NCBI GenBank assembly: GCA_963731125.1
Contig: CAVSVP010000004.1
Coordinates: forward strand, 66,473-130,472
Length of the DNA: 64,000 nt
Direction: 5' to 3'
Origin: CAVSVP01 sp963731125
GTDB lineage: Bacteria > Pseudomonadota > Gammaproteobacteria > Competibacterales > Competibacteraceae
Shown here in pieces: positions 15,226-23,785 of the stretch; within the stretch, counting starts at the first letter, position 1; each line of letters begins with the position of its first letter. The translations under genes were made by a program, and so were the position numbers. The notes below the pieces were generated by a model that saw only the letters and a list, made by a program, of their open reading frames with translations, was not told the DNA's origin and did no database searches.

Positions 15226-15972
15226 GGCCAAAGTCAAGCTATTATTTAATACGTTAACGCAATTCTTATCGAAGATATCTAGCGCTTTTTCATAAAGTAT
15301 CATGTCAAGTTTGTTATGCATTATAATAAGTTCGATCTCTTCGCTGGAGAGATCTGCTACTTGGAGGCCGCCTTCGGTAATTCGAGTATTGACCCGCGGT
15401 ATTCGTGAAGGTAGGTTTGTACAGAATTGCTTATTAAATAGCAATGCACTGACCCCCATTAGTTCTTGAATGCCAAAAAAATCAATCGATCCCAAAAATT
15501 TTAGTCCAACTTCGATAGCTTTTTGGGATGGTAGAGATTCAAGCGAGTGACCAGCGTTAGAGACTAGAAATCTCAGTTGCCCATTTTGCAGTTCCTGATT
15601 GAACAGATTACTTTCGAGTGCTTCCACAAGACTTAAGCCGGTTATTTTCTTGTGAAATACATCCCGTTTATCATTTTGCATTTGCTTGAAAACAGAAATG
15701 ACTCGATGTAAAGGATTCCTTAGGAAGGTAAGGTAGGTATAATGTTCATGTGGTAGCAGCGACGCTAAGGTATAAAAGTGGCCGCTAATTAGTTGGAATT
15801 GCTGTAGATAATCTATCCACCCCTCTCTTTTTACTTTTTGCTTTAACTCCCACTCCGATCTTATCGGACAGATTCTTGATTGATCGAACTTGCTTTTAAT
15901 GACCTGAAGTAGTGCGGTTCCAGCTGTTTTGCGAATATGAATATGATAGATTTTTATCATCGAGAGGCTCAT
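15214..15972 (-). CDS. Sulfotransferase family protein
   Basis: This 252-residue protein has the 5'-PAPS loop YHIHIRKTAGTALLQVI near the N terminus and the 3'-phosphate motif TFLRNPLHRVIS about 90 residues later, the arrangement of membrane-type carbohydrate sulfotransferases (HIxKTAGT group). It would transfer sulfate from PAPS to a glycan. The start at 15972 or four codons later (MIKIYHIH) cannot be separated, as neither has a clear ribosome site. It lies directly upstream of the giant sulfotransferase/glycosyltransferase gene on the same strand, so a common pathway is likely. Its last residues come from a repeat element. Confidence 0.75.
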   Translation of the reverse strand: MSLSMIKIYHIHIRKTAGTALLQVIKSKFDQSRICPIRSEWELKQKVKREGWIDYLQQFQLISGHFYTLASLLPHEHYTYLTFLRNPLHRVISVFKQMQNDKRDVFHKKITGLSLVEALESNLFNQELQNGQLRFLVSNAGHSLESLPSQKAIEVGLKFLGSIDFFGIQELMGVSALLFNKQFCTNLPSRIPRVNTRITEGGLQVADLSSEEIELIIMHNKLDMILYEKALDIFDKNCVNVLNNSLTLANPP

Positions 15973-16149
15973 AAGTAATGATAAATTTAACGTCGGTTTT
16001 GGATAAGACAGGGAGTGTCTCCTTAGCCAAGAACTGGGGAAATTCCTAGTACAAGATCACAGCGTGTTCGGAGACACCTTCACGAGCTTAGCTTGACTTT
16101 GAGCTTTACCTGCTTTAAATAAATTCCTTCTCCTAAACAACAAAAGGGA

Positions 16150-16716
16150 ATGCTCTCAAGGATGAAACCTTCAGCAATGAAACTCATAAGTCCATCAGTG
16201 CGTGCTTCGTTGAGTGCGCTGTTCTTGGTATTAGCCTTTTCCACAGGGGCGTTGTCGGCCACGGGGCCAGGTTATGACGCCGTCCAGAGTAGCGCCTCCT
16301 CTGCCGACGCAGCACGGCTTAGCGAACCGTTGGCGACGCTGTATGAAGACCGCGGTGAAATTTTCTGGGCACCTAAACCTCATTTGAATTATTCCAGCAT
16401 GGTATTAACCGTGTCAGGTCCAGACGGTTACTATATCCATGAAGAGTTTCCAAATGGCGATGATCCGTTTGTAGCGAATCCGAATGACGGTTCATATACC
16501 TATGAACTCTATATGGTATCCCGAGGGTTGGCGATTGCGGAAACAAAACGACCCGCCGGAGCCGTGAAATTCGAAAAAGGCATCGATGAAAACGGCCGTT
16601 CTTTGGTGGCGGCCGCAAATCGTTCGCTCCGATCGGCAAAGCGTGGACCAGTGCAATCAGGATATTTTACCATTAAGGATGGAATGCTGGTGGATCCGGA
16701 TATTCAAGAGGAATAA
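16150..16716 (+). CDS. Secreted hypothetical protein, partner of the fibre-like protein
   Basis: The product of up to 188 residues has a basic N-region, hydrophobic core LSALFLVLAFSTGA and a likely cleavage after ALSA, so it is exported. The mature part contains MVLTVSGPDGYYIHEEF, DGSYTYELYMVSRG and a C-terminal VQSGYFTIKDGMLVDPD, a pattern of beta-strands suggesting a small beta-sandwich. I do not recognise a named family. Starts at 16150, 16162 and 16177 are all possible. It is followed after 61 bases by the fibre-like gene on the same strand, so the pair is probably an operon. Confidence 0.7.
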   Translation: MLSRMKPSAMKLISPSVRASLSALFLVLAFSTGALSATGPGYDAVQSSASSADAARLSEPLATLYEDRGEIFWAPKPHLNYSSMVLTVSGPDGYYIHEEFPNGDDPFVANPNDGSYTYELYMVSRGLAIAETKRPAGAVKFEKGIDENGRSLVAAANRSLRSAKRGPVQSGYFTIKDGMLVDPDIQEE

Positions 16717-16777
16717 AGCCATGGAAGAGCATCAAAATCTTAATGTCTCGCTTAGCAGCATGCCAAAGGAATATGCT

Positions 16778-17938
16778 ATGAATATCGTCAAGACTGGGAT
16801 AGCTGCCGTGTTAATGGCGGTTACCGGAAACATCGTTCTCGCGGATCAAGTGATTGTGGATGATCTCGTCGTGGACGGTAGCGCCTGTATCGGCATAGAC
16901 TGTGTAAACGGTGAAAGCTTTGGATTCGACACTATTCGCCTTAAGGAAAACAATCTGCGCATCAAGTTTCAGGATACGAGTGCCTCGGCAAGCTTTCCAA
17001 GCAACGATTGGCAGATTACCGCTAATGATAGTGCAAACGGTGGCGCTAATAAATTCTCGATCGACGATGTCGACGGCGGTAAAACCCCGTTCACTATCGA
17101 GGCAGGGGCTCCATCCCACTCTCTTTACGTGGAAGACAGCGGTCAGGTTGGTTTTGGCACCTCAACCCCGGTGGTAGACCTCCATAGCGTGAGCGGTAAT
17201 ACCCCTACGCTGCGCCTCCAACAGGATGGTTCCGCAGGATGGACTCCACAAACCTGGGATGTTGCGGGTAACGAGACTAATTTCTTTATCCGAGATGTTA
17301 CCAATGGCTCAAAACTGCCTTTTCGTATCAGACCCGGAGCACCGACCAGCAGCATTGACATCGCCAGCGACGGTGATGTTGGGATAGGAACCTCCTCTCC
17401 GAAAGAGGCTCTCCATATTCACGGGGATGAAAGCGAAGTCAAGCTAAAGATAACGAATAATGCTGGAGGTGACTATGCGTTCTCCGTATCTAATGACGAA
17501 TTTAGGATTTCGCTGCAGGGTAGCGGTGGCTCCGAGTTTACTGTTCAAAGCGACGGCACGGTGAAAATTGGTCCAGGCAGTAGCACGGTGTTCAGGCTTG
17601 AGCCTGATGGTAATTTGGTGATCAGCGGCAACATCACAGAGAGTGGCACGCCGGACTATGTCTTTGAAGAGGATTACTCACTGATGCCGCTGGACGAGCT
17701 GGCGGCTTTTGTCAAGCGACAAAAGCACCTCCCCAATATCCCGTCTGCTGAGGAGGTTAGCAAAAAGGGACTCAGTGTGACCATGTTACAGTTCAAGTTG
17801 CTGGAAAAAGTTGAGGAGCTAACCCTTTATACGTTGGCGCAGGAAAAGACCATAGAAGACCTTAGAGCTCGTCTCGCCGCATTGGAAAACGTGGCTACTG
17901 GTTCTCTGACCGATAAAGTCGCTCTGGCCAGTGAATAA
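16778..17938 (+). CDS. Secreted fibre-like repeat protein with endosialidase-chaperone-type C terminus
   Basis: ATG 16778 is preceded by AAGGA at 7 bases and opens a signal peptide (MNIVKTGIAAVLMAVTG...LA). The mature protein contains repeated modules of about 65 residues with the pattern ..N.F.I.D...G..PF.I..GAP..S....SG.VG.GT..P, seen clearly twice and partly a third time. The C terminus DYVFEEDYSLMPLDELAAFV then KHLPNIPSAEEV and a coiled coil with LLEKVEELTLYTL match the tail found in many secreted proteins of Bacteroidetes and proteobacteria and in phage tail fibres (S74-like). It is likely a trimeric surface adhesin. An upstream ATG at 16721 is an alternative start. Confidence 0.75.
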   Translation: MNIVKTGIAAVLMAVTGNIVLADQVIVDDLVVDGSACIGIDCVNGESFGFDTIRLKENNLRIKFQDTSASASFPSNDWQITANDSANGGANKFSIDDVDGGKTPFTIEAGAPSHSLYVEDSGQVGFGTSTPVVDLHSVSGNTPTLRLQQDGSAGWTPQTWDVAGNETNFFIRDVTNGSKLPFRIRPGAPTSSIDIASDGDVGIGTSSPKEALHIHGDESEVKLKITNNAGGDYAFSVSNDEFRISLQGSGGSEFTVQSDGTVKIGPGSSTVFRLEPDGNLVISGNITESGTPDYVFEEDYSLMPLDELAAFVKRQKHLPNIPSAEEVSKKGLSVTMLQFKLLEKVEELTLYTLAQEKTIEDLRARLAALENVATGSLTDKVALASE

Positions 17939-18024
17939 GGATCTGTCAGATATCCTGATGCCTGGTCGGTTTCACTGAATAGTGTGCCGGCGCAATAACG
18001 TTCATTATTGATCTTAACTGAACT

Positions 18025-18063
18025 GAGTAACCGGGACGTGCTCTAACCCTCGTCCCGTTACTC
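18025..18063. repeat. Hairpin downstream of the fibre-like gene
   Basis: GAGTAAC-c-GGGACG (18025-18038) is complementary to CGTCCC-GTTACTC (18051-18063), a 13-bp stem with a single bulge and a 12-base loop. It lies 87 bases after the fibre-like gene and 39 bases before the sulfotransferase gene. No T run follows directly, so it may be a factor-assisted terminator or an mRNA-stability element. Confidence 0.5.
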
Positions 18064-18101
18064 AATGGTGTCTCAACAGTCGTTTTGCGTAGCTGTTTTC
18101 A

Positions 18102-18815
18102 ATGCTAGATTTCGTGGGTATAGGCGCACAAAAAGCAGGAACAACATGGCTGTTTGAGAATCTTTCTCGTCATCCTGGAATCCGCTTTCCCGGAGGTAAA
18201 GAGGTTCATTTCTGGGATGTTCACTTCGCCAACGGGATAGATTGGTATAAAAACCTCTTTTCTTCCAATCTCGCGAAAGTGCTTAGCGGAGAAATTACGC
18301 CCGCTTACGCCATCTTGGCTACTAATGTCATCAGGCAGTTTAAAAATATCTTTCCTGACGTGCGAATTATCTTTGTGATTCGTAACCCGTTAAGGCGAGC
18401 TTGGTCATCGGCATTAATGGCCTTACGCCGGGCAGAAATGATCTTCGACGAAGCCTCAGATCAGTGGTTTATTGATCACTTCAAATCAAAAAATTCTCTC
18501 CTGCGCGGCGACTACGCGACATGTATTGAAAACTGGCAGAGCGTTTTTCCTCCCGAACAGATGCTCATCATGCAGTTCGAGCATATACAAACAGACCCTG
18601 CAGGTTTCCTCAAATCGTGCTGTCGTCACATTGGCGCCGAACCTTCTGTTCTCGATAGCATCCCCCTCGAAGTTCTTTATCGGTCAGTTTTCTCCGGACC
18701 TCATTTTCCTCTTCGCCCAAGTTTGTTGCCAATTCTTCATGACATCTATTTTCCAAAGATTAAGAAGCTTGAAGATACGCTTCAGAGAGACTTTAGTGAC
18801 TGGCTCAACATATGA
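18102..18815 (+). CDS. Sulfotransferase domain protein
   Basis: A 237-residue Sulfotransfer_1 protein. The PAPS loop FVGIGAQKAGTTWLFENL is at the N terminus, IIFVIRNPLRRAWSSAL about residue 90 is the 3'-phosphate motif, and LRGDYATCIENWQSVFP and MQFEHIQTDP are typical further motifs. At 237 residues it is slightly shorter than many bacterial members (about 270-300). It is the third sulfotransferase-type reading frame in 8 kb, next to the secreted fibre-like protein, which suggests that a surface protein or its glycan is sulfated. The substrate is not visible from sequence. Confidence 0.85.
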   Translation: MLDFVGIGAQKAGTTWLFENLSRHPGIRFPGGKEVHFWDVHFANGIDWYKNLFSSNLAKVLSGEITPAYAILATNVIRQFKNIFPDVRIIFVIRNPLRRAWSSALMALRRAEMIFDEASDQWFIDHFKSKNSLLRGDYATCIENWQSVFPPEQMLIMQFEHIQTDPAGFLKSCCRHIGAEPSVLDSIPLEVLYRSVFSGPHFPLRPSLLPILHDIYFPKIKKLEDTLQRDFSDWLNI

Positions 18816-19029
18816 CGCAGGAACGAGCAGAGTCAGTCTCAGGTTAGGTTTCTAAATGAATGCAAACCACGGCCGGCGGTGGCAGTGGGAAATCATGCAG
18901 GCCGAATGGACGCACGGGAACTGGTGATTGCTGTAGTAGTGAGTTGACCTGGAACTCTGGCGAGCATTTGCTTACCAAGAGCGTAGTACGATTAGCGGCT
19001 GGGTCAACCTCACTTTACGAGCATATTTC

Positions 19030-21153
19030 GTGGCGCAACGTTTCTCAGCTTGGTCTTTGGGTTTGCTTGTTCTGCTTGTCGTCATTGCGGCAAGGCCCCT
19101 GCCGTCGGCGGCCAATCCGGTGGCGACGGAAAATGTCCGGGCGCAGCTGATCAGCGAGGTGACGGCGATTCGCTCCGGCGCACCTTTTTGGTTGGCGCTG
19201 CACCTCGATATCCGCGACGGCTGGCACACCTACTGGCGCAATCCGGGAGATTCGGGATTGGCCACTACCATCGAGTGGTCCCTTCCCCAAGGTTTTACCG
19301 TCGGCGACATTCATTGGCCCTATCCTGAGCACATTCCCGTGGGCCCGCTAATGAATTACGGCTATCACGGCGAGGTCTATCTGCTGATACCGATAACGCC
19401 GCCCGACGAACTGCCGGCGGATACGCCGCTGACCTTAACCGCACGGGCGGATTGGCTGGTGTGTCAGGAAGACTGCATTCCCGAGACGGCCACCCTACAC
19501 CTTACCCTGCCCGTCACGACTGCCGATTCGCCGCGGGATTCGCGCTGGGCTGAGGTCTTCGCCATGACCCGCCGGGCGCTTCCCGGTCCGAGTCCGTGGC
19601 CCGTTACGGTAACAGCGGATAACGCAAGGCTGGTTCTGACCCTGAATACTTCCGGGGTGATGGCGGAAGATCTCGAGGCACTACACTTTTTTCCTTACCG
19701 CTATGGTGTTCTCGAAAATGCCGCCCCGCAGCCCATGACCCGCACTAGACAAGCCATCCAATTGGAACTAACGCGGGGAGAACTGCGGGATATTCCTCCG
19801 CAACCCCTGCGCGGCGTGCTGGTGGCAAAGGCACGGACGCCGGATGGTTTACAGGTCCAGGCGGTTACCGTGTCCGCACCGCCGGTCGCCGCCGCCGTGG
19901 CCGGCAGCGGCGATACCGGGTTTTATCTGGGCCAGGCCCTGATCCTTGCACTCCTGGGCGGGCTGCTGCTGAATCTGATGCCCTGTGTCTTTCCCGTATT
20001 GTCCATGAAAGCCCTCAGTATCGTCCAGCACGGACGGGCAGCCCGGAGCCAGGTCCGCCGCTATGGTCTGGCCTATACGGCGGGGGTCTTGGTGTGTTTT
20101 ACCGCCATCGCCGGCGTCTTGCTCGCCCTGCGGGCTGCGGGCACCCAGATAGGTTGGGGGTTTCAACTGCAATCCCCGGTGTTTGTCATGCTGCTTGCTT
20201 ATTTATTTTTTGTGTTGGGGTTGAGTCTGTCCGGTGTTTTTACCGTGGGTAATACTCTAATGGACCTGGGCAGTGGCTGGACGGCCCGTCCCGGTTATCG
20301 AGGCTCTTTTGCCACCGGCGCCCTGGCGGTGGTGGCCGCGACACCCTGTACGGCGCCCTTGATGGGGACGGCCATGGGGTTTGCCCTTACCCAACCATGG
20401 CCGGTAGCGTTGACTGTCTTTTTGGCCCTGGGATTGGGTTTGGCATTGCCTTACTTGCTGCTGTGTTTTTGTCCCCCGCTGTTGCGAATGCTGCCGAAAC
20501 CGGGGCCGTGGCTGACCGGTGTCAAGGAGTTTCTTGCCTTTCCCCTGTATGCCACGGTCATCTGGCTGGTGTGGGTGCTTAGCCAGCAGGCCGGTCCTCA
20601 CGGCGTCGCTCTGGCGTTATCGGGTCTGCTGCTGATTGTCTTTGCCATCTGGCTCTATCAGCGGCTTACCCCGGCCGGCGGTGTGATCGGAAGGCTGGGT
20701 AAGGTCGCCGTCATGGGAACCGTCATAGCGGCCCTTGGCCTGGCGGCACTGCCGGCCGGCAGTACCGGTGAAGCGGCGCTCAGCAGCACCAAAGCATCTA
20801 GTAGCGGGCCTGCCTGGGAGCCTTTTTCTCGTGCCCGGCTCGACACTCTCAGGGCAGGCGGCCGACCGGTGTTTGTGAATATGACGGCGGCCTGGTGTAT
20901 TACCTGCCTCGTCAACGAACGGGTGGTCTTGCGTTCTGCCGAACTGGCCCGGCGTTTTGCCGATAAGGGCGTGGTCTATCTTAAGGGCGACTGGACCAAC
21001 CGGAATCCGGAAATAACGCAGTTTCTTAGTGCTTTCGGGCGCAGCGGTGTGCCCTTATATGTGCTTTACCCGCCATTGCCGGGGTTGAAGCCAATGATTT
21101 TGCCGCAGTTGTTAAGCGAAGCGACATTGCTTCGTGCCCTCGAAACCTGGTAA
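19030..21153 (+). CDS. scsB: ScsB/DsbD-family thiol:disulfide interchange protein
   Basis: The 707-residue protein has a signal peptide, a periplasmic N-terminal domain with WLVCQEDCIPE (near residue 147, the ScsB-type cysteine pair), then from about 296 a set of eight hydrophobic segments carrying the two membrane cysteines in MPCVFPVLSMKAL and ATPCTAPLMG, and a C-terminal thioredoxin domain with AAWCITCLVNE near 622. It passes electrons from cytoplasmic thioredoxin across the membrane to periplasmic oxidised proteins. Start is GTG 19030. Directly downstream is an exported redoxin, a likely electron acceptor. ScsB was first linked to copper tolerance; the visible genes do not settle the role here. 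Confidence 0.85.
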   Translation: MAQRFSAWSLGLLVLLVVIAARPLPSAANPVATENVRAQLISEVTAIRSGAPFWLALHLDIRDGWHTYWRNPGDSGLATTIEWSLPQGFTVGDIHWPYPEHIPVGPLMNYGYHGEVYLLIPITPPDELPADTPLTLTARADWLVCQEDCIPETATLHLTLPVTTADSPRDSRWAEVFAMTRRALPGPSPWPVTVTADNARLVLTLNTSGVMAEDLEALHFFPYRYGVLENAAPQPMTRTRQAIQLELTRGELRDIPPQPLRGVLVAKARTPDGLQVQAVTVSAPPVAAAVAGSGDTGFYLGQALILALLGGLLLNLMPCVFPVLSMKALSIVQHGRAARSQVRRYGLAYTAGVLVCFTAIAGVLLALRAAGTQIGWGFQLQSPVFVMLLAYLFFVLGLSLSGVFTVGNTLMDLGSGWTARPGYRGSFATGALAVVAATPCTAPLMGTAMGFALTQPWPVALTVFLALGLGLALPYLLLCFCPPLLRMLPKPGPWLTGVKEFLAFPLYATVIWLVWVLSQQAGPHGVALALSGLLLIVFAIWLYQRLTPAGGVIGRLGKVAVMGTVIAALGLAALPAGSTGEAALSSTKASSSGPAWEPFSRARLDTLRAGGRPVFVNMTAAWCITCLVNERVVLRSAELARRFADKGVVYLKGDWTNRNPEITQFLSAFGRSGVPLYVLYPPLPGLKPMILPQLLSEATLLRALETW

Positions 21154-21167
21154 GTAAAGGAGAAACC

Positions 21168-21798
21168 ATGAGAAGTATGATGATGTCCAGCTTAAGCGTT
21201 CGTTGCTGCGACGGTCCTAGCCGTTATCGTGTTGGGCCTGCCCTTGGCGGCATTGGCAGCGCCTCAGATTGGCGCACCTGCGCCGGATTTTACCGGGACG
21301 GATAGCCAAGGCGACACCCATCGACTAAGCGACTACCGGGGTAAAATCGTGGTGCTGGAGTGGACGAATCATGAATGCCCGTTCGTCGGCAAGCACTACG
21401 GTACCGCTAATATGCAGAAACTGCAGCAGGAGACGGCCGAGCAGGATATTGTCTGGTTGTCCATTATTTCCTCGGCTCCCGGCAAACAGGGCCATGTGAC
21501 GCCGGCGGAAGCCAATGAACTAACGGCGAGCCGCAACGCCGTACCGAGCGCCGTGCTGCTGGACTCGGAAGGGTCCATCGGCCAGGCCTATGGCGCCAAG
21601 ACCACGCCCCATATGTATATTATCGATCCCGAAGGGAAACTGGTTTATATGGGGGGGATCGACGATACACCCTCGGCGCGCTGGTCCGACGTGGAGACCG
21701 CTCAGAATTACGTGCGTACAGCGCTGGTGGCGCTGGCCGAAGATAAGCCGGTTGAACCGGCGGTGACCCGTCCCTACGGCTGTACCGTAAAGTATTGA
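21168..21798 (+). pseudogene. Exported redoxin (AhpC/TSA-like) with frameshift in the signal peptide
   Basis: The main frame (from GTG 21229) encodes a peroxiredoxin/thioredoxin-like protein: PDFTGTDSQGDTHRLSDYRG, then WTNHECPFVGKHY with the single active cysteine, and TTPHMYIIDPEGKL. The expected start is the ATG at 21168, which has AAAGGAG four bases before it, but that frame (MRSMMMSSLS) is out of register from 21198 on. The signal peptide continues in the other frame as FVAATVLAVIVLG...LAALAA. Loss of two bases from a GCGC run (AGCGCGTTC to AGCGTTC) would explain this. Unless GTG 21229 is used, export is lost. It is 14 bases after the ScsB-like gene, so it is probably its redox partner. 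Confidence 0.75.
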
Positions 21799-21808
21799 GA
21801 GGGTATCC

Positions 21809-22390
21809 ATGAGCCGTTACCGGACGATTATTTTTGGATTGGTAGGGCTGTTGGCGGGGCTTTTGCCTGTCTGGGCAAGTGCAGCGGACGAGGGCGCAGA
21901 TTCCCTCTGGACGGCCCTTAAGCAAGGCGGGCATATCGCTCTAATGCGCCATGCACTGGCGCCGGGCACCGGGGATCCGGCAGTGTTTCGCCTGGAGAAC
22001 TGTAGCACCCAACGCAACCTTTCCGAGGAGGGCAGAGAACAGGCGCGGCGCATCGGTCAGGCCTTTCGCGAGCGCAATATCGCCATTGCCCGAGTGCTGT
22101 CCAGCCGCTGGTGCCGCTGTCTGGAAACCGCCAGGCTCCTCGATCTCGGACCGGTGGAGCCGTTTCCCGTGCTGGATTCCTTTTTCCGCCGGCGCGACAA
22201 GGGACCCCAACAGACGGCCGCTCTGCGGGAGTTTCTTGCCGCCCAGGGCAGCGGTCCCTCCTTAGTACTGGTCACTCACCAGGTCAATATTACCGCCCTG
22301 ACCGACATTTTCCCTCGCTCCGGCGAAATGGTGGTCATCCGGCCGCTACCGGAGGGTAATTTAACAGTGCTTGGGCGCTTGTCGCCGTGA
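21809..22390 (+). CDS. Exported histidine phosphatase family protein
   Basis: The 193-residue product has a signal peptide (FGLVGLLAGLLPVWASA) and the phosphoglycerate-mutase-like core: ALMRHALAPGTGDP is the RHG-type catalytic motif, LSEEGREQARRIGQAF, LSSRWCRCLETARLL, and VTHQVNITALT holds the second catalytic His. Members near copper or redox genes are periplasmic phosphatases of unknown substrate. It starts 10 bases after the redoxin stop with a GAGAGGG-like ribosome site and precedes the DUF3500 gene by 10 bases, so these four genes look like one operon. Confidence 0.8.
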   Translation: MSRYRTIIFGLVGLLAGLLPVWASAADEGADSLWTALKQGGHIALMRHALAPGTGDPAVFRLENCSTQRNLSEEGREQARRIGQAFRERNIAIARVLSSRWCRCLETARLLDLGPVEPFPVLDSFFRRRDKGPQQTAALREFLAAQGSGPSLVLVTHQVNITALTDIFPRSGEMVVIRPLPEGNLTVLGRLSP

Positions 22391-22400
22391 GGAATTCGCC

Positions 22401-23465
22401 ATGCCGTTAACGCGACGCCGATTGCTTCATAGCATGGGGATGGCGCTGGTATCTTCAATTTTTGCTAAAGAGGTGAGAGCAGTGCAGCAGGCATCTACCC
22501 ATGAACACGCCGCCTTGGCGGCGGAATTTCTCGACACGCTCAGTGGCGAGCAGCGCCGCCAAACCGTCTTTCCCTTTACCAGCTCGGAACGGCGCAACTG
22601 GCATTATGTGCCCCGCCGCCGCAAAGGGTTGCCTTGGAAGGCGATGAATGCGCAACAACGGGCGGCCGCCGAGGCGTTGCTGGACTTTGCGCTAAGCAAA
22701 GTGGGTTACCGTAAGGCAAAAGACATTATGCGTTTAGAAGAAGTGCTGCGTCAGCAAGGAGGGTTTTTCGCCCGTTCTCGAGACCCGGAAAACTATGCCT
22801 TTAGCCTCTTTGGCGAACCGCCGAACGTACCGTGGGGGTGGCGTGTCGAAGGCCATCATCTAGCGTTGAATTTTTCCGTTCTGGATGATGAATGCATCGC
22901 CGTGACGCCGGCCTTTCTGGGATCGAATCCGGCCGAGGTACGCGAAGGTCCCTTACAGGGGTTACGGGTGCAGGCGCAAGAACAGGATCTTGCCAGAGAG
23001 TTGGTGCGCAGTTTGGAGCCTTCGCAACGGCAGAGAGCGATGCTCGGTGAGCGGTCATTAGGGGATATTGTGACAGGACCTGGTCGGGCAGAGAGCCTAC
23101 AGACGCCAGCCGGTCTGCCGCTAGGTGACATGAATGAAGCCCGCCGCGATTTGGCGATGCGTCTAATTGCGGCATATGTGGATAATCTACGGGATGACCT
23201 TGCCCGCGCCCAGTGGCGCCAGATTCGGGAGGCGGGCAGCGAGCGGATTCATTTTGCCTGGGCCGGCGGCCTGGAGCCGGGCAAGGCGCATTATTACCGG
23301 CTGCATGGGCCACGAATATTGATTGAATACGATAATACCCAAAATAATGCCAACCATATTCATACGGTCTGGCGCGATCCCGAGGGGGATTTCGGCGACG
23401 CGTTAGGCGAGCATTACACTGCCGCCGGGGAACATCATCATCACGGGCATTCGGCCGAGGGTTAA
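22401..23465 (+). CDS. DUF3500 domain-containing exported protein
   Basis: The 354-residue protein begins MPLTRRRLLHSMGMALVSS, a possible twin-arginine signal (RRRLL), and carries a DUF3500 domain: PFTSSERRNWHYVPRRRKGL, WGWRVEGHHLALNFS, and FAWAGGLEPGKAHYYRLHGP followed by EYDNTQNNANHIHTVWRDP. The conserved His residues hint at a metal site, but the activity is unknown. GAGGAATTC before ATG 22401 decides the start. The last 107 codons were duplicated together with the downstream sequence to 25155-25790, where the copy is broken. Confidence 0.8.
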   Translation: MPLTRRRLLHSMGMALVSSIFAKEVRAVQQASTHEHAALAAEFLDTLSGEQRRQTVFPFTSSERRNWHYVPRRRKGLPWKAMNAQQRAAAEALLDFALSKVGYRKAKDIMRLEEVLRQQGGFFARSRDPENYAFSLFGEPPNVPWGWRVEGHHLALNFSVLDDECIAVTPAFLGSNPAEVREGPLQGLRVQAQEQDLARELVRSLEPSQRQRAMLGERSLGDIVTGPGRAESLQTPAGLPLGDMNEARRDLAMRLIAAYVDNLRDDLARAQWRQIREAGSERIHFAWAGGLEPGKAHYYRLHGPRILIEYDNTQNNANHIHTVWRDPEGDFGDALGEHYTAAGEHHHHGHSAEG

Positions 23466-23785
23466 ACGTTCCGATTATTATGCCGCGCCGAGTTATTGCA
23501 GAGCTACTGCGTTTGCAAGTCAGCGCCGGGCCCGAATAGCTGGAGCTCAGAGCTGGGATGAATCTGGAGAATGACCGCTTCTCCCTTGGCTTTTTCGCGC
23601 AGATCGATACCGGGGGGACACACGACTTCAATGACTTGCTCATCGGTTCCCAACGGAATGGGTGGCTCTTGGGAAGTTTCGTGACAATCCCACGAGCCAA
23701 GCTTTTCCTGAAGGAGTGCAAGGTCGATGTCCTTCTTCGTCATAATTAGCCACTTCAAAGTATTCGTTCTCGTGTATTTATTTAT
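23147..23785. repeat. Segmental duplication, copy 1 (about 640 bp)
   Basis: This copy spans the 3' third of the DUF3500 gene and the small convergent gene after it. It is nearly identical to 25155-25790 (estimated above 90 percent by eye, with a few single-base indels). Here both reading frames are intact. Confidence 0.85.
23504..23758 (-). CDS. Small hypothetical protein, 84 aa (copy 1)
   Basis: The product has the core TKKDIDLALLQEKLGSWDC, VIEVVCPPGIDLREKA and AVILQIHPSSELQLFGPG. The two cysteines are spaced 23 residues apart. No family is recognised. TTG 23758 is taken as start because it matches the better-supported start of copy 2; ATG 23743 would give 79 residues. The near-identical copy at 25514-25768 retains the frame, with substitutions mostly conservative, which argues that it is a real gene. 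Next to copy 2 it lies directly downstream of an S8 peptidase pseudogene, suggesting that it was the peptidase partner. Confidence 0.5.
   Translation of the reverse strand: MKWLIMTKKDIDLALLQEKLGSWDCHETSQEPPIPLGTDEQVIEVVCPPGIDLREKAKGEAVILQIHPSSELQLFGPGADLQTQ

Noticed and set aside
18939..19013. Inverted repeat GTGAGTTGACC / GGTCAACCTCAC before the ScsB-like gene
   Set aside because: The arms are short, contain an extra base and are about 50 bases apart; too weak to call an element or operator.
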